Made by a program: the position numbers and the translations under genes | Notes under the pieces: model-generated | Told to the model about the DNA's origin: nothing | The model's database searches: none | What the model saw: only the letters and a program-made list of their open reading frames with translations | Shown: positions 47,444 through 56,796 of the stretch, in pieces | Numbering within the stretch: the first letter of the stretch is position 1 | How the letters are laid out: every line of letters starts with the position of its first letter | Source of the DNA: Pseudorhodoferax sp. Leaf265 | GTDB lineage: Bacteria; Pseudomonadota; Gammaproteobacteria; Burkholderiales; Burkholderiaceae_C | Direction of reading: 5' to 3' | Length of the DNA: 64,000 nucleotides | Assembly: GCF_001422365.1 (NCBI RefSeq) | Contig: NZ_LMMT01000001.1 | Span: 784,820 to 848,819, forward strand

Positions 47444-49189
47444 ATGTCAAAGAACTGTGTCAATTGCCGCGATCATCAACCGATGACTGAAGGCGACAAC
47501 TTGGCCATGCTTCCTACTGGCGTCACCCTGCGCGGGGGCGTCTACCAACTGCGCATAGGCGCACCCAAGGATCTCCAGAAGCACTACGGCGCCGACGCGT
47601 GGCGCGGTAGCTTGCGGACCAGCGACCGCGATACGGCGATCCGCCTTGGTCACGCCAAGATCGCAGAGCTTCACGACGAGTTCGAGCGCCGCAGGGCCGC
47701 CATGCGCCCGGTGCGGATCCTGGCGAACGCCAAGTTGGTCGAGAAGATCATCGAGCAGATGCGGCACAGCATCCTGAACGACGACGACATCAACCGCGCC
47801 TCCGCGCACCCCATCGCGCACATTCCGCTGGATCTGGAAGACCTGGGCATCACCGAACTGTCGGCGGACCGCTTCGAGCGACAGGCTCAGGTGCGGGAAG
47901 CGACGCAACTGTTCGCGGCATCGCTTGCCGAGATCACCGCGACGGGAGATCACAGACTGGCGAAGAACTACGCAGCCATGGCGACCAGCGACATGGGGTT
48001 GCCCGAGGTCGATTGGACCGACCAGCCTGTGCTGTTAGCGAAGGTCGCACGCGCCCTCACTTCGATCTTCCGCGAGGTTGCCGCTAAAGCGGCCGGCGAG
48101 CTGATCGAGACCCCGCCCGCCCCTACGGCACCAACCGCGAACACTGGCGAGTTCGGCGAGTCCGCCGCAGCCAACGACGAGGACGCAGCAGCCACCTGCG
48201 GCAGTTCTCACTCTTTGGAAGACGTGCTGCCCGAATGGATCCGCTTCCGCCGCGCTAAGAAAAACGCGATCCAGCGCACGACCTATGCGCTGAAGCTGCT
48301 GAGGGAGAGCGGGCACGGGGTCGCCCTGGAGAAGATCACGCGCCGGCACGGGCGCGACTTCCACCTGTGGCTCACCGAGGATGTGCGCGGGCTGACCGAC
48401 AAGACCGCCAAGAATCACTTCGACTGCATCCGCACCCTGCTCCACGTCGCCGAAGTGGAACTCGAATGGATCCCGCGCAACCCGTGGAAGGGCATGGAAC
48501 TACCCCAGGAAGACAGCGTGGAGCGTCCGCCCTGGTCACCCACCGAGTTGGTTACCTTGTCCACGGCTCCACTGTTTCAGCAGTACCAGCTACCGAAGGT
48601 GGCGCGAGCTGGCGGCCCCGCCGCGTACTGGATCCCGCTGATCGGTCTGTACTCTGGTGCCCGCATCGGCGAGATTGGTCAACTTGAGGTCGCCGACGTG
48701 GTGACTGACGACGATGGCGCGTGGCTCAGCATCCACGAACGGGCCGAGGGCAGCACGTTGAAGACGACGAACAGCGAGCGCATGGTGGCCGTGCACTCTG
48801 AGCTGGTGCGCCTGGGCTTCCTGGATTACGTGAAGGACCTGCAGGAAGCTGGCCAGGTCAAGCTGTGGCCCGTCATTCCCCGCACCGCATCGCGCTCCAG
48901 GGGAGACAACTTCTCCCAATGGTTCGGCCAGTACCGTCGATCCCTGGGTGTTACCGAGCGCTTCCCGGACTTCCATTCGTTCCGGCACAACGCCAGGCAA
49001 TCGATGCGGGACGCTGGCCAGGACGCGCGACTGGCAGATGCAGTGACCGGTCACGCGCCTGTCGGAAGCACGGGGGACGTGGTGTACGCGCGGAGCGTGG
49101 CGCCATCGGCCAAGCGAGCAGCAGTTGCGGCCATCGCCTATACGATGATCGACCTTCCACGCGTCTACCCGACACGCAGCGCGGCCTAA
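47444..49189 (+). CDS. Tyrosine-type integrase with DUF6538-like N-terminus
   Basis: A 581-residue site-specific recombinase, presumably catalysing insertion into tRNA-Pro. The N-terminal part (LPTGVTLRGGVYQLRIGAPKDLQ, residues ~24-46) resembles DUF6538. The catalytic residues are visible: R407 (SGARIGE), H511 and R514 (HSFRHNAR), a later His in TGHAP and Tyr548 (VVYAR). It points away from the tRNA. ATG at 47444 has no clear ribosome binding site; starts at 47483 or 47507 would fit the family N-terminus. A GACCGA/TCGGTC inverted repeat ends three bases before the first ATG. Confidence 0.9.
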   Translation: MSKNCVNCRDHQPMTEGDNLAMLPTGVTLRGGVYQLRIGAPKDLQKHYGADAWRGSLRTSDRDTAIRLGHAKIAELHDEFERRRAAMRPVRILANAKLVEKIIEQMRHSILNDDDINRASAHPIAHIPLDLEDLGITELSADRFERQAQVREATQLFAASLAEITATGDHRLAKNYAAMATSDMGLPEVDWTDQPVLLAKVARALTSIFREVAAKAAGELIETPPAPTAPTANTGEFGESAAANDEDAAATCGSSHSLEDVLPEWIRFRRAKKNAIQRTTYALKLLRESGHGVALEKITRRHGRDFHLWLTEDVRGLTDKTAKNHFDCIRTLLHVAEVELEWIPRNPWKGMELPQEDSVERPPWSPTELVTLSTAPLFQQYQLPKVARAGGPAAYWIPLIGLYSGARIGEIGQLEVADVVTDDDGAWLSIHERAEGSTLKTTNSERMVAVHSELVRLGFLDYVKDLQEAGQVKLWPVIPRTASRSRGDNFSQWFGQYRRSLGVTERFPDFHSFRHNARQSMRDAGQDARLADAVTGHAPVGSTGDVVYARSVAPSAKRAAVAAIAYTMIDLPRVYPTRSAA

Positions 49190-49243
49190 CGCGCTGAGAC
49201 CTCTCGGCCGTTTGCCATACTGGGCCTTTTTCAGGAGAGGCTG

Positions 49244-49606
49244 ATGGAGTGCTACAAGCTCGTTGATGGTGCACTTAAGCGCGTGGACGACCCCGTAGAG
49301 GTCGGCCCGGCCAAAGACGAGGGCGACTTCATTGACGCGCTTGTTGCGACGGGGTACAGCATCCGCGTTTGCTCTACCGCGTCGGGCCACGCCAGCGCAG
49401 AGGTGACCATCTACGAGACCGCGAAACCAGGCCTCCCGAAGTACTACATCGATGTGATGGGTGAATTCCAAGGCATCGCGGTTCTTGTCGCCGACGACTT
49501 CCCGGGCCTACTAGCGACGCTCAGAGAACTTGCGCCCCTGACCACGCTGATCGGGCTAGATCAGGCAGTCAAGATCAAAGCAGCAAACGCCGCGGACGCA
49601 GTCTAG
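49244..49606 (+). CDS. Uncharacterised small protein in the element
   Basis: A 120-residue acidic protein without signal or membrane segment. It starts MECYKLVDGALKRVDDP and contains GEFQGIAVLVADDFPGLLATLREL, alternating strand and helix. AGGAGAGG lies 5 bases before the ATG, so it is likely translated. No family is recognised. Confidence 0.6.
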   Translation: MECYKLVDGALKRVDDPVEVGPAKDEGDFIDALVATGYSIRVCSTASGHASAEVTIYETAKPGLPKYYIDVMGEFQGIAVLVADDFPGLLATLRELAPLTTLIGLDQAVKIKAANAADAV

Positions 49607-49758
49607 AGGCCGGGCCTGATTCCTGGCTTGATGGGCGAGATGCACAGCCCCAGGTTGTCCCTGCGCCACGTGGACAACTCTGTGCCCAACCCCATGAAGA
49701 ACTGTCGGGAGCGTTGCCTGGCGCGGCCCGCGCTGGGATGCACAAGGAATAGGCAGCG

Positions 49759-50250
49759 CTAGGTCTGCTCCCCTTGTTCGCTACGTTGGTAGCTTGCCTT
49801 GTGCATGTCGAGCACATACGCAAGCAAACCGCTGCGCTGTAGAGCGCGGTTGAATAGCCTGACACTCCGACCAAATGTGACTGCACTGACCACGAAGCTG
49901 AACATCAGTCCCGGGTATCGAACGAACCAGGGGGCGGTGGGCTCGATAGGAAAGGCCAAGTTCAGGAAGGCAAGGCAGCCGAGAAAGCTCCAGCCCAATG
50001 CTGACCATCTCAGACGCGCCGCTTCGTCGGCGACCGCGGCCATCAGAACCGGGTGCTTGAACAGCCATGCGGCCTCTCTCTGCAGCGCCGCGACTGCTTC
50101 GATCCGCTGCGAGTTCCGCGCGGCCCTTCTGGCCTCAAGCCGCGCGTCAAACCACCGTTGCGGGTACACCAACAGCGCGGCCACGATGGCGCCAGCGATT
50201 GCGCCAACCCACAGCGTCGGGCTAGCCAGCGCTTCGACGACCTCATTCAT
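49759..50250 (-). CDS. Uncharacterised membrane protein in the element
   Basis: A 163-residue protein with an N-terminal helix (LWVGAIAGAIVAALLVYP), a charged region with RRAARNSQRIEAV, and two further helices (LGWSFLGCLAFLNLAFP, LMFSFVVSAVTFG). AGGAG lies 6 bases before the ATG. It overlaps the end of the upstream ribbon-helix-helix-like gene, so the two form a coupled pair. Unknown family; an immunity or exclusion role is only a suggestion from context. Confidence 0.65.
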   Translation of the reverse strand: MNEVVEALASPTLWVGAIAGAIVAALLVYPQRWFDARLEARRAARNSQRIEAVAALQREAAWLFKHPVLMAAVADEAARLRWSALGWSFLGCLAFLNLAFPIEPTAPWFVRYPGLMFSFVVSAVTFGRSVRLFNRALQRSGLLAYVLDMHKASYQRSEQGEQT

Positions 50251-50482
50251 CTGCAGCTCCTGCTGACCCTTGATCCTCGGGGCCCTTATCCAACCACGGC
50301 CCTCGCGCCCTTGTGCCCTCCTCAGGCTCCGGGGCCTCATCAATCCTTGCCCGGATCCACGCCGCACCACCCAGGCGATCTACCTTGTCCCGCTGAGCCA
50401 TGCTCAACCGAACAAGCATCTTCGTCTGATCGCCCTGGATCGATTTCGGGCGGCCTGGTGGTCTTGGGGGCACTTGTGTCAT
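50243..50482 (-). CDS. Small ribbon-helix-helix-like regulator
   Basis: A 79-residue protein. Residues ~9-48 (GRPKSIQGDQTKMLVRLSMAQ, then GGAAWIRARIDEA) resemble phage and plasmid small regulators with a short strand followed by two helices. The C-terminal 30 residues are acidic and Pro/Gly-rich. It overlaps the ATG of the membrane protein by eight bases. It lies opposite the 50608 gene, with direct repeats between them. Confidence 0.55.
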   Translation of the reverse strand: MTQVPPRPPGRPKSIQGDQTKMLVRLSMAQRDKVDRLGGAAWIRARIDEAPEPEEGTRARGPWLDKGPEDQGSAGAADE

Positions 50483-50514
50483 GCCCCGGATTCTGCGGAA
50501 GTGAAGCGTTTTGC

Positions 50515-50575
50515 ATATCCATAACCTGGCAATTCAGTCGGGAATCGTCGACGGCATGATTCAGGATATCCATAA
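50515..50575. promoter_or_regulatory. Direct repeat ATATCCATAA in the divergent intergenic region
   Basis: ATATCCATAA occurs at 50515-50524 and 50566-50575, 51 bases apart, between the divergent small regulator gene and the 99-residue gene. About five helical turns apart, these are candidate operator sites. Confidence 0.45.
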
Positions 50576-50607
50576 TTGGAGCCTCAACTACCACCGAGGA
50601 AAGCACT

Positions 50608-50907
50608 ATGACCACCGCCGCTCCCCTGTCCCTGCATTCGCTGCTGGCCCGTCTGCAAGCAACCCAAGGCATTGCTGTCCTTGAGCACGAAACCGCGGAC
50701 GCGCCAGAAGCTCCCTGGGTCTCCCTGGAGGCCGGCGCGTTGGAATTGACGGTCAACCTTGACCTTGCGTCTTCGCGCGTCTTCATCATGACCGCGCAAA
50801 ACCAAATGCTTTATTCCAAGGTCATCGGGGCTGACTGGGAACAATCAGTCCTCAACTTTCTGACCGTGCTGGCGGCCGCTGTCGAACCGGAGGACGCCGT
50901 CGCTTAA
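50608..50907 (+). CDS. Uncharacterised 99-residue protein in the element
   Basis: A 99-residue acidic cytoplasmic protein. It starts MTTAAPLSLHSLLARLQATQ and has a beta-strand region (ALELTVNLDLASSRVFIMTA) and an acidic C-terminus. GAGGAAAG precedes the ATG by about 4 bases. No family is recognised. Its promoter region holds the repeated ATATCCATAA sites. Confidence 0.6.
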   Translation: MTTAAPLSLHSLLARLQATQGIAVLEHETADAPEAPWVSLEAGALELTVNLDLASSRVFIMTAQNQMLYSKVIGADWEQSVLNFLTVLAAAVEPEDAVA

Positions 50908-51063
50908 TCCGCCTTGGCGTTGCGTTCTACCGACGAACGTGGCGCCAAACCTGTAGGACAGCATGCGGCGTTCTCCCAATTGAGGACGAATCGCGACAAA
51001 CGGATTAAATCTCCCACAGTTCGCGCCTCAGACTAGATGGTTCTCTACAGCAATGGAGGACCC

Positions 51064-51450
51064 ATGCGCGACCGACTGCCCCCATCCGCCCTAACGCTCC
51101 GTATGAGATTCGGGGCCATGCTCAAAGGGCGCAGGCAAGACCTTGGAATGACCCAGGGTTACATTGCAAGCCACTTGGGCATCGAGCCAAACATGGTGTC
51201 CCAGGTAGAACGCGGGATCACTGCGCTACCAATGCATGACTTGAGACGCTGGGCCGAGGCGTTGCGGATGCCAGAAAGCGAACTGGCCGACCGCTTCGCT
51301 TTCTACAACCTACCGGACTTCTACTGCGCCAGGTACAACGAAGATCCTTATGCGGTCGAGGAGTTGCCCAGGCCGGCGCTGACGGCTAGGAGTGCCCCGG
51401 GGAGACCGGCAGCCGCGAGGCGTCCAATTGGCGGCGCTTCGACAGGATGA
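51064..51450 (+). CDS. XRE-family transcriptional regulator
   Basis: A 128-residue protein with a Cro/CI-type helix-turn-helix at residues ~15-70: LKGRRQDLGMTQGYIASHLG, then IEPNMVSQVERG and LRRWAEALRM. The C-terminal third is Pro/Ala/Arg-rich. The ATG at 51064 has GGAGG 5 bases upstream, better than the GTG/ATG 27 bases earlier. It probably controls the element's gene switch. Confidence 0.85.
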   Translation: MRDRLPPSALTLRMRFGAMLKGRRQDLGMTQGYIASHLGIEPNMVSQVERGITALPMHDLRRWAEALRMPESELADRFAFYNLPDFYCARYNEDPYAVEELPRPALTARSAPGRPAAARRPIGGASTG

Positions 51451-51475
51451 ATGTGTCTGTTTGGGGGCCTTCCAG

Positions 51476-52117
51476 CTACCCCACAGCCGCGACTTCGCCC
51501 AGTAAAGCTCTGAATTCAACCTCAAGAGCCTTGCGTGCGGCAGGAATATCCTGCCTTATGCGATCAAATCCTTTAGTCCAAGCATCAAACTTCCTTTGGT
51601 TGGCTTCTTTATCCAACTCTTCATCTGAATAATTAAGCCATACGCCGAATTGACTCATTGGCGCCCGGATGTCATGCAGAAGTTTTTCCATCCTCTCGCA
51701 GAGGGCTTCGGGAAAATAAACACGGTTCTTATCGAAAAATCGTGCTGTCTCCACCAATTTCCGCATTGCGTCGGCGTATTTTGTTCGCTTGTCGCGGTCC
51801 CCAGCGAACTCGATAGGAGACAAGAAACTGTCCGCCTCCCAAAGGGTCTCCGCAAGATGCCCTGAGAGTTCCGCGATGACTTCGGCACGCCGCTCGTGTA
51901 GCCGGGAAAATCTGACTTGATGCTCGATTGTCCGAAGTTGCAAACTACTCCTTAAATTTTCTATTGCAACGTCCGATTTTGCCTTCAGCTCGTTCTCAAA
52001 ACGCTTCGCATCTCGCGCCAAAGCGTTCTCGAATATCCAACGACAAAGTATGCCGGCAACCGCCATCATCGCAGCATTTCCGCCAAAGGCTATCAGTATT
52101 GATTCCCATGCACTCAT
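51476..52117 (-). CDS. N-terminally anchored coiled-coil protein of unknown function
   Basis: A 213-residue protein: one N-terminal membrane helix (ILIAFGGNAAMMAVAGILCRWIF), then a long helical, heptad-like region (residues ~30-85; DAKRFENELKAKSDVAIENL) and an Arg/Lys/Glu-rich helical C-terminal half. Codon use is less G+C-rich than that of its neighbours, pointing to separate acquisition. It is divergent from the truncated phage frame at 52.13 kb. No family named; suited to a membrane-located sensor or exclusion role, which is inference. Confidence 0.65.
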   Translation of the reverse strand: MSAWESILIAFGGNAAMMAVAGILCRWIFENALARDAKRFENELKAKSDVAIENLRSSLQLRTIEHQVRFSRLHERRAEVIAELSGHLAETLWEADSFLSPIEFAGDRDKRTKYADAMRKLVETARFFDKNRVYFPEALCERMEKLLHDIRAPMSQFGVWLNYSDEELDKEANQRKFDAWTKGFDRIRQDIPAARKALEVEFRALLGEVAAVG

Positions 52118-52131
52118 ATATTCTCATATAA

Positions 52132-52329
52132 AAATTTTGGAACGCTGCGGCCGTCCCAGCGGTCTCCACGGCCCCCGCAGGCGCCCTGCGGCTCGCGCTG
52201 GCCCAAGCCGAAGCTGTGGAGGCCAAGTATGCCGAGATCGACCCTCTGCAGCCCGCGGCCACCGTGGACGCCATGGTCGCCATGGTCGCCATGGTCGCCA
52301 TGGTCGCCATGGTCGCCCAGCATCCCTGA
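52132..52329 (+). pseudogene. C-terminal remnant of a phage-like gene
   Basis: An open frame of 65 codons without ATG or upstream start; a TAA closes it at 52129. It reads with coding character (AGALRLALAQAEAVEAKYAE, then IDPLQPAATVD) and ends in five MVA repeats and QHP. The point where the open frame begins coincides with the change from low-G+C to high-G+C DNA, so the gene's 5' part seems to have been replaced by the insertion carrying the 51476-52117 gene. Confidence 0.45.
52271..52315 (+). repeat. Five tandem copies of a 9-bp unit
   Basis: CCATGGTCG repeated five times without mismatch. Each unit adds Met-Val-Ala in the plus-strand remnant frame. It is prone to slippage. Confidence 0.9.
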
Positions 52330-52452
52330 GAAACAAACCTACAGGGGGTGACAACCCTACGGCCGCAGCACGCGGCCCGGCGCACCTTGCGCCCCATCGC
52401 TGTCCCGTCGCTGCTTTGACGGCCTTGCCCTCCCACCCATCCAAGCAGATAC

Positions 52453-55400
52453 ATGACACCTCTACCCGAAACCCAGACCGTCGCCACGGTACTGACCAGC
52501 ACTGACGCAGACCGCAGCGCCCTGCGGACTCTCGCCGCGACTTCGCTTGACCAGCCCATCGCCGACCCACTGGCCGGCCAGGTCGAAGCCCCCAGCATCG
52601 GCACATCGTTCGCCAACGGCTGGCTGCGATACACCCCGACCGCCCAGGCCGTGAAGGCCGCCGCCGCACTGGGTGCCATCGACGAGCTGGACGAGCTGGA
52701 CCCGATGTTCAATGAGTTCGCCTACTTTGCCGAGCACCGCGACGAGTTCAGCGACCTGGAGCAGAACATGCGTGCGGGACACTTCGACAGCATCCGCAGC
52801 GCCGCAGGGTTCCGCCGCCGCGCCGCGGTCATACGCGAGAACAACCTACTGGACCGCGACATTGCGGCCGGTGGCGTGGTCGGCCAGATCGCCGGCATGG
52901 CTGGATCCATGTTGGACCCGTTGAACCTGTTGAATCTGGGCCTGGTCGTGAACGGCGTTCGTGCCGCCGCGCGTACCGGCCGTGTTCTACAGGGCGCGGC
53001 GGTCGGTGGCGTAGGTGCGCTTCCCACGGTGGCCGCGATGGAGCAGCTCGACCCCACCTATGAGTGGAAGGATGCGGTGCTGGACATCGGCGTTTCCTCC
53101 ATGCTCGGCGGCACCATCGGCGCCCTACAGCGCAACTTGCATGCCGGATCCCCGCTGATCCCAGGTCACCCCGAGAACCCAGCGCACCCGGACAACATCA
53201 AGGCCGACCCTGTGCACATCGTGCGCCCAGGTCAGACCACGGACGAGGGCACGGCCATGGGGCAGAGCATCGGCGCCGCTGCGGTCTCCCCGGCAACCCG
53301 GGCACGCATGGCGACCCTGGAGGCCGACACGCTGCCGGCGCAGGGGGCCGGCCTGGGCGGCCTGGTGCAGCGGGTAACGGACGCGGGCGCCGGCCTGGCG
53401 AACAAGATTGGTTCGCTGGGTGCCGGTACCGTGTTCGACCGCATGCCGCACTATCCGGCATACCTGCGCGGCCTGCTGACCCAGGGCTTGGACCAATTCG
53501 GTTTCCTGAACCGTGCGATGGCCCGGGGTGACGCTGCGGCCCCCGAGGCCGAGGCGATCAACAACGTCTGGCGCCAGAAGGGCCGTGCGTTGCAGGAGGA
53601 CCTGATGGGGCACCTGCGCGAGGCCCAGATGGCACTCGGGGAATCCGCAGTCTCCGCGCGCCTGCGCGGCGCCGTCGACGAGCTGACTGCGGGCAACGTG
53701 CAAACCAACCGCATCACGCGCGAGGAGTTCTTCGGCGAGGTGGTCGCGCAGATGCGCTCTGCGGTCACCAACCACGTCAACGTAGAGTCAGAGATCCGCC
53801 AGCGCCTGGCCGCACCTGGCCGCGCGCCCGAGCAGGTCGATGCGCTGTATCGCCAAGTCCGCAAGGCCGGCGAAGCCGCGACCCTGCACATGGACACGAT
53901 GATTCGCCGCGCCGTCGACAAGGGCATGGTGGAACCCGAAGTCCTGCAGAAGTCCTACGGCTTGCCCATCATGTACGTGCGCGGGGCGATCATGCGCAAC
54001 CGCTCGCAGTTCGAGAACATCGTGATGCGTCTGCTGACCGACCAGCCGCAGGACGATTGGCTACTCTCCAGTGGCTGGGTGCGTGATGCTGTCGAGGCCG
54101 ATACGGCCACCGGCCGTGCCGCGACGCCCGCGCGTACCTGGGCTGAGATCCAGGCCGATCCTGTCTTGCACAACGAGGTGCTGCGGGATTGGAACGGCGA
54201 CACCGAGCGCAACCTGCGCGAGGTCGCTGCAGCCGCCTGGACCGCCGCCGAAACCAAGCTAGCCCGCGCGGCCGACGAGGTCGAGGAGACGATGCGCGGC
54301 TTGAAGCTAATCGAGCACGACAAACGCAAGCTGTCCGTTGCGGCCATCAAGAGCCACGCGCGCGCGGCTGAAGCGCAGTACCACGGTCGCAAGCTGGGTC
54401 ACGCACTGGTGCGCGTCGAGAAGGCCGAGGCCAACCTGGCCCGCCTGCAGGCCAAGGCGGATGACCTGATCGCGCTGGACGAGGCCGCCAAGCGCACCGC
54501 GCTGGAGAACGGGAACCAGCTCGATGAAGCTGCAGGCCGCTTGGCCGATGGCGCCACCGCACACGGCGAAGCGCAGGGCCTGGTGAACTTCCTGGGTGAC
54601 CAGAAGACCACCCAGGCCACCACGCGCGACGCAGGCGCCGCCAGCGGCACATGGCAGGGCAAGCGCGATGCGGCACTGGCTCAGGAGGAAATCGACCGGC
54701 TCAATGCAGACCTGCGCGAAGCCCGTGCAGAGCGCAGCGAGGCCGCCGACTACCTGGCCCAGGCACGCGCAGACGTGCAGCAAGCCAGCCGCAGCTACCG
54801 CAACGTGCGGCGCTGGATGGACGCCACGGACGCCGAGGTGCAGAAGTACCGTGCCAGCGACCTGGAGGCCCGCATGGGCCCAGGGATCCGTGAGGACCTG
54901 GAGAACACCCGGGTTCGCCTGGACGACCTGCAGACCAAGGTCCGCGCCGTCGAGAAGGCCCGCCAAGAATCGCTCCAGCTTTGGAAGGACACAAGGCGCG
55001 GCCTGAGCATCGGCCGCAAGGAGCTTCGCCAGGCGCAAGCCGAATACCGGCGCACCGGCCGCCTGGTCGAGATGCTGGGCAAGCGAACGCCGAAGGCCGA
55101 ATACGCCGAGAAGCTGGCGCGGTACCTGAGTGGCCTGGAGCAGTACCCCGGCGGCATGCTGATGGACGAGGTTCCCGAGATTGGCCGGCTTCGTGAGCGG
55201 CGCTTCAAGTGGACCGAGGAACTGCTGAAGGACGCCCAGGCATCGGGGTTTGTCGAGTCGGACCTGAGCTACATGATGGACCGTTACACACGGGACATGG
55301 GCGGCCGCTTGGCCCTCCATGAAGCCTTCGACGGTCGCAGCTACGCCAGCCTGGCCGAGGAGGCAGACCGCAGCCTGCGGCAGTGGGTCGAGGAACTTCC

Positions 55401-56796
55401 CCAGGGCCACGGCGACCGCGCAGCCCGCGAGGCGCTGCACGCCAAGGGCCTGGAGGACTTCAAGTACATGTGGGACCGCAACGCCGGCCGTATGTCCGTC
55501 GAGCCCACCGACCTGGCCAGCTTCACCGTGAAGACACTGATGAATGGTGCTTACCTGCGCATCGCTGGCGGCATCTGGAAAGCAGCAGTCCAGGACATCG
55601 GTACGGCCGTCTTCCAGAACCCGCGCTTTGTGCGGCATGCGTTGACCCAGGCCGGCGCGTGGCGAAAGCTGCTGAAGGAGATCGATGCGCGAGCTGCAGG
55701 CGATGCCGATGGTCGTGCTGAAGGTCTCCGGCAGCTTCGCGTCCTGATGGCGTCCATGGAGAACACCGCGCACACTGGTGTGTCTCAGCGGGCCATCGGC
55801 CGCGGCAGTGCCCTGGACCAGTTCGGAATCGGCGACGGGCTGACACGTCGCATGACCCGCAACCTGGAGGTCGGCATGCAGGCGCTGGGCGACAAGGTGA
55901 CATGGGCAACCGGGCTGAACCTGATCAGCGACTTCGTGCGGCGTAATGCGGCGTTCGCGCACATCGCGGACCTGGCGAAGTTCACCCGGGAACCCTGGGA
56001 GACCTTGAGCCCCTCGCGCCGTGCGCAGCTTGCGTCGATGAACATCGGCCAGGCGGAACACCAGCGCATCGGCAAGCTTATGCAGCAGCACGGCAAGCAG
56101 TTCGGCCCGCTGTTCGATCCTGGCATCGACAAGTGGGACGACGTGCACATGGTCGACCTGTTCGAGTCCAGCGTGGTGAAGGCACAGAACCGCTCGGCGT
56201 ACACCGAGAGCATCGGCGCCGTGCCCACCACGCTGCACGATGGCAGCATCTACCTGAAGGCGCTTCACCAGTTCCAGAGCCACGCATTCATGACGCTGCA
56301 GTTCTTGATCCGGCCCGCCGTTCAACGCGGGGCCGTCACCGGGGACTACTACAGCGGCATGGCGGCCCTGGCGACCTCGCTATCCCTGGCTACCCTCATG
56401 TCCATGCTGCGGGCCTACGAGAACGGCAAGCTGGACGAGAAGCTGCAGGACTGGCAGGACAACCCGTCCACGCTCGCGCGTGAGCTTGTCGACCGCTCCG
56501 GGATCATGGGTGCGGCTTCGCCGTACTTCGACATGGCGACCAAGACCGGCTTGGGCTCGCACATCAACGCGATGTTCGGTACCAAGTTCTTTGACCCCGG
56601 TACCAAGTTCAGCCAGAACAACGCGCTGGCGTCCGCGTTGGGTCCGGCCTTCGGGCAGGCCCAAGCCATCTACACGGGCATTCAAAACACCGTGAATGGC
56701 GAGCTGGACAAGGCTGGTCAGAAGTTCCTACGACTCCTGCCGTTCAACCAGCAGATGCGCCTGTTTGCCGAGATCGAGAACAGTCTGAACGACTGA
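52453..56796 (+). CDS. Giant ejection (internal virion) protein-like phage protein
   Basis: A 1447-residue protein, the largest in the window. Three regions can be seen. Residues ~1-260 contain Gly/Ala-rich hydrophobic segments (AGGVVGQIAGMAGSMLDPL, ISMLGG-like VSSMLGGTIGAL). Residues ~500-900 form long charged coiled coils (AEANLARLQAKADDLI, IDRLNADLREARAERSEAA). The C-terminus has several amphipathic or hydrophobic helices and ends FLRLLPFNQQMRLFAEIE. This arrangement and the terminal LLPFNxxxxL pattern resemble podovirus gp16-like DNA-ejection proteins. No other virion gene accompanies it. The identification is from architecture, not alignment. Confidence 0.65.
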   Translation: MTPLPETQTVATVLTSTDADRSALRTLAATSLDQPIADPLAGQVEAPSIGTSFANGWLRYTPTAQAVKAAAALGAIDELDELDPMFNEFAYFAEHRDEFSDLEQNMRAGHFDSIRSAAGFRRRAAVIRENNLLDRDIAAGGVVGQIAGMAGSMLDPLNLLNLGLVVNGVRAAARTGRVLQGAAVGGVGALPTVAAMEQLDPTYEWKDAVLDIGVSSMLGGTIGALQRNLHAGSPLIPGHPENPAHPDNIKADPVHIVRPGQTTDEGTAMGQSIGAAAVSPATRARMATLEADTLPAQGAGLGGLVQRVTDAGAGLANKIGSLGAGTVFDRMPHYPAYLRGLLTQGLDQFGFLNRAMARGDAAAPEAEAINNVWRQKGRALQEDLMGHLREAQMALGESAVSARLRGAVDELTAGNVQTNRITREEFFGEVVAQMRSAVTNHVNVESEIRQRLAAPGRAPEQVDALYRQVRKAGEAATLHMDTMIRRAVDKGMVEPEVLQKSYGLPIMYVRGAIMRNRSQFENIVMRLLTDQPQDDWLLSSGWVRDAVEADTATGRAATPARTWAEIQADPVLHNEVLRDWNGDTERNLREVAAAAWTAAETKLARAADEVEETMRGLKLIEHDKRKLSVAAIKSHARAAEAQYHGRKLGHALVRVEKAEANLARLQAKADDLIALDEAAKRTALENGNQLDEAAGRLADGATAHGEAQGLVNFLGDQKTTQATTRDAGAASGTWQGKRDAALAQEEIDRLNADLREARAERSEAADYLAQARADVQQASRSYRNVRRWMDATDAEVQKYRASDLEARMGPGIREDLENTRVRLDDLQTKVRAVEKARQESLQLWKDTRRGLSIGRKELRQAQAEYRRTGRLVEMLGKRTPKAEYAEKLARYLSGLEQYPGGMLMDEVPEIGRLRERRFKWTEELLKDAQASGFVESDLSYMMDRYTRDMGGRLALHEAFDGRSYASLAEEADRSLRQWVEELPQGHGDRAAREALHAKGLEDFKYMWDRNAGRMSVEPTDLASFTVKTLMNGAYLRIAGGIWKAAVQDIGTAVFQNPRFVRHALTQAGAWRKLLKEIDARAAGDADGRAEGLRQLRVLMASMENTAHTGVSQRAIGRGSALDQFGIGDGLTRRMTRNLEVGMQALGDKVTWATGLNLISDFVRRNAAFAHIADLAKFTREPWETLSPSRRAQLASMNIGQAEHQRIGKLMQQHGKQFGPLFDPGIDKWDDVHMVDLFESSVVKAQNRSAYTESIGAVPTTLHDGSIYLKALHQFQSHAFMTLQFLIRPAVQRGAVTGDYYSGMAALATSLSLATLMSMLRAYENGKLDEKLQDWQDNPSTLARELVDRSGIMGAASPYFDMATKTGLGSHINAMFGTKFFDPGTKFSQNNALASALGPAFGQAQAIYTGIQNTVNGELDKAGQKFLRLLPFNQQMRLFAEIENSLND

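Noticed and set aside
52271-52315. CRISPR-like array
   Set aside because: The units are 9 bp and directly adjacent without spacers, so this is a simple tandem repeat.
52114-52323. Minus-strand frame with Gly-Asp-His repeats over the tandem repeat
   Set aside because: The repeat is only the reading of the 9-bp units on the other strand. The plus-strand frame has better coding character and ends cleanly.
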